NCBI GenBank assembly: GCA_050011895.1
Contig: JBEKIF010000083.1
Span: 1 to 14,542 of the forward strand
Origin: DATBGO01 sp050011895
GTDB lineage: Bacteria > Actinomycetota > Actinomycetes > Streptosporangiales > Streptosporangiaceae
DNA length: 14,542 nt
Direction: 5' to 3'
A program made the translations under genes and the position numbers. The notes below the pieces were generated by a model that saw only the letters and a list, made by a program, of their open reading frames with translations, made no database searches and was not told the origin of the DNA. This document shows, piece after piece, positions 12,597 through 14,542 of the stretch (the first letter of the stretch is position 1; every line of letters begins with the position of its first letter).

Positions 12597-14542
12597 ATGC
12601 AAGACGCGAGGCGGGCATTGCCTGGTGGCCTGCCGTCGCCCGGCGAGCTGTTTGTAGGCCGGGACGGCGAGCTGGAGGCTGTGTCCCGGATGCTCGCACA
12701 CGCGCAGACCCGGCTAGTCACGCTCACCGGGCCGCCGGGCATTGGCAAGACCCGTCTCGCCGTGGCATGCGCATCGGCTCACGCCGAGCGCAGCGGATGC
12801 GCCCCGGTGTTCGTTGACCTGGTTCCGGTCCGGGATCCGGCGCTGGTGATGGTAGAACTGGCTCGGGCGGTGGGCGACGAGCCGCGGGGCGGGACGGATC
12901 TGACCGGCCAGCTGGCTGCTGCGCTGGGCCACGAGGAGCGGCTCGTCGTCCTGGACAACTGCGAACATCTCCTGGGCGCCGCCCCAGACGTCGGCCGGTT
13001 GCTGGCTGCCTGTCCGCGGCTGCGGGTGCTCGCTACTAGCCGGGAACGGCTCCGGTTGTCCGCCGAGCAGGAGTTTCCGGTTCCGCCGCTGGCCATGCCC
13101 GCGCCGGCGGACGTGGCAGATCTCAGTTGCCTGGCGGCGAATCCGTCAGTGGCGCTGCTGCTGGATCGCGCGCGCCGGACCAACCCGAGCTTTGATCTCA
13201 CTCCGGCTAATGCGCTGTTGCTGGCCAGAGCGTGTGTCCAGCTGGAGGGCCTGCCGCTGGCGATCGAGCTGGCCGCAGCCCGGCTGAAGGTCCTGACGCC
13301 CGGGGAGCTGGTGTTCCGGCTCGGCAGCAGGATGGAGGTGCTGGCCAGGGGTACGCGGGACGTGCCAGCCCGGCAGCGTGCCCTACGCAGCGCCATCGCC
13401 TGGAGTTATGACCTGCTCGACTCCGGCGAGCGCGTGCTGTTTCGCAGGCTGTCGGTGTTTGCTGGCGGCTGGACGCTTGCTGACGTGGGCAGCGTCTGCG
13501 CCGTGAATGGGGGCGACGCGCTCACGATGGTGGAGTCGCTGCTCGACAAGAGCCTGATCCGGCGGCTGCCCGGTGACGAGCAGACCGCTGAGTTCTCGAT
13601 GCTGGAGACCTTGCGTGAGTATGCGGCGGAGCAGCTGGCGGCCAGTGCCGAGGCCGAGGAGACGCGGGCTAGGCACGCTGGCCACTACGCGGGTCTCGCG
13701 GCGCAGTTCGAGGCTTCCCTCGGCCTGCCGGGGGAGCAAGCCTGGATGCTTCGGGTCGGCCGCCACCACGCGGATCTGCGCGCCGCGCTGGACTACTGTC
13801 TGGGCGCGGGCCAGGATGCGCTGGCGCTCTGGCTCGCTACCGCGCTCGGCTGGTACCACTACACCCATGGCGACCTCGATCATGGCCAGGCACTCGTGGA
13901 CGCGGTTCTCCCCCCGGCTGCGGACAGCTATGACCCGGCGGCTATGAGCGAGGACGCCACGGCGGGAGCCCAGACTGGCGTGCTCATCGTGGCCGGGGTA
14001 CTGGCCTTCGCGACGGGAGAGATGGGTCGTGCCCAGGGCCGCCTGCGCAGCGCGCTCGAGCGCAGCGAGAAGCGTGGCGATGCGCGCCGCGCAGCCTTCG
14101 CGTGCGCCTTCCTGGGGCACGTGGCCCGCGCTGGCGGCGAGTGGGATGCGTCTGCTGACTGGCATCGGCGAGCCGAGACGCGATTCCGCGAGGAGGGCAG
14201 CACGCAGGGCGTGGCGTGGGCCCGGCACGACCTGGGGCTGCTCGCCCGGGACCACGGCGACCTGGGGAGCGCTGCGGAACTACTGCGAGCGAGTCTGCGA
14301 GACTTCCGTGAACTGGACTATCCGTGGGCGACGGCTTGGTCGGCGTGGGGGCTTGGCACGACGCTGAGCGCGCAGGGCCGACTGGACGAAGCGGGCCCGC
14401 TGCTGGCCGAGGCGCTGCGAATCTACACCGACGTCAACGACCCCCGGGGGATCGCCCAGTGCCTGGAGGCGCTCGCCCATGTCGCCAGTGAACGGGCGCA
14501 CTATGAAAGCGCCGCGCGGCTGATCGGTGCGGCCGCGGCGCT
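12597..14542 (+). CDS. large ATPase regulator (AfsR/LAL type), C-terminus cut
   Basis: The frame is open from ATG 12597 to the window edge, 648 residues. After a short start comes GELFVGRDGELEAVSRML and an NB-ARC/STAND ATPase: Walker A GPPGIGKT (45-52), Walker B LVVLDNCEHLL (116-126, D120), ATSRERL, then GLPLAIELAAARLKVLTP and RQRALRSAIAWSYDLLDSGE. From about residue 360 tetratricopeptide-like helical repeats follow (for example GVAWARHDLGLLARDHGDLG and LGTTLSAQGRLDEAGPLLAE). In this family ATP binding and a ligand sensed by the repeats control a DNA-binding domain. No such domain is at the N-terminus, so a LuxR-type helix-turn-helix is expected at the missing C-terminus. It is divergent from the SnoaL-P450 operon and probably controls it. 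Start moderately sure: the site before it is weak. Confidence 0.85.
   Translation, partial: MQDARRALPGGLPSPGELFVGRDGELEAVSRMLAHAQTRLVTLTGPPGIGKTRLAVACASAHAERSGCAPVFVDLVPVRDPALVMVELARAVGDEPRGGTDLTGQLAAALGHEERLVVLDNCEHLLGAAPDVGRLLAACPRLRVLATSRERLRLSAEQEFPVPPLAMPAPADVADLSCLAANPSVALLLDRARRTNPSFDLTPANALLLARACVQLEGLPLAIELAAARLKVLTPGELVFRLGSRMEVLARGTRDVPARQRALRSAIAWSYDLLDSGERVLFRRLSVFAGGWTLADVGSVCAVNGGDALTMVESLLDKSLIRRLPGDEQTAEFSMLETLREYAAEQLAASAEAEETRARHAGHYAGLAAQFEASLGLPGEQAWMLRVGRHHADLRAALDYCLGAGQDALALWLATALGWYHYTHGDLDHGQALVDAVLPPAADSYDPAAMSEDATAGAQTGVLIVAGVLAFATGEMGRAQGRLRSALERSEKRGDARRAAFACAFLGHVARAGGEWDASADWHRRAETRFREEGSTQGVAWARHDLGLLARDHGDLGSAAELLRASLRDFRELDYPWATAWSAWGLGTTLSAQGRLDEAGPLLAEALRIYTDVNDPRGIAQCLEALAHVASERAHYESAARLIGAAAA

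Overview
The window is a high-GC bacterial chromosome segment. Codons end mostly in G or C, regulators of several actinobacterial types are frequent, and three genes look leaderless (a -10 box about 7 bases before the ATG). This points to an actinomycete (Streptomyces-like or a relative); the species cannot be told. The genes sit among long stretches of non-coding or decayed DNA, as in an accessory or subtelomeric region.

Layout. 1-146 (minus): start of an alpha/beta hydrolase that runs off the left edge. 836-1384 (plus): MarR-type regulator. 1965-3136: a divergent pair, a small winged-helix regulator (minus, apparently leaderless) and a STAS-domain protein (plus), separated by an ordered array of repeats that looks like a shared operator. 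3137-4661: a decayed zone with short GC-rich repeats, an intact 22-residue membrane peptide gene with a strong ribosome binding site, a frameshifted piece of a YVTN beta-propeller gene, and the 3' end of a DinB/DUF664 gene. 4662-5438 (plus): a two-domain VOC (glyoxalase/CFP30B-like) protein. 5775-8341 (minus): a PadR regulator, a HAAS-type membrane protein with a frameshift, and a GT1 glycosyltransferase; two copies of a 47-base repeat lie on either side of this block. 8342-8900: degenerate DNA with an unassigned coding-like remnant.

8901-14542 is the most coherent unit. A minus-strand operon encodes an NTF2/SnoaL-like protein, a cytochrome P450 that continues in frame without a stop into an OsmC-family protein, and an FAD/NAD(P) flavin oxidoreductase. 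A large AfsR/LAL-type ATPase regulator is divergent from it (plus, cut by the right edge). A perfect 12-base palindrome lies between them, just upstream of the operon's presumed promoter. The reading offered here is an oxidative (tailoring or detoxification) cassette under a dedicated ATPase regulator. The substrate is unknown. The P450-OsmC single reading frame, with a good ribosome binding site before the OsmC ATG, is the most unusual feature.
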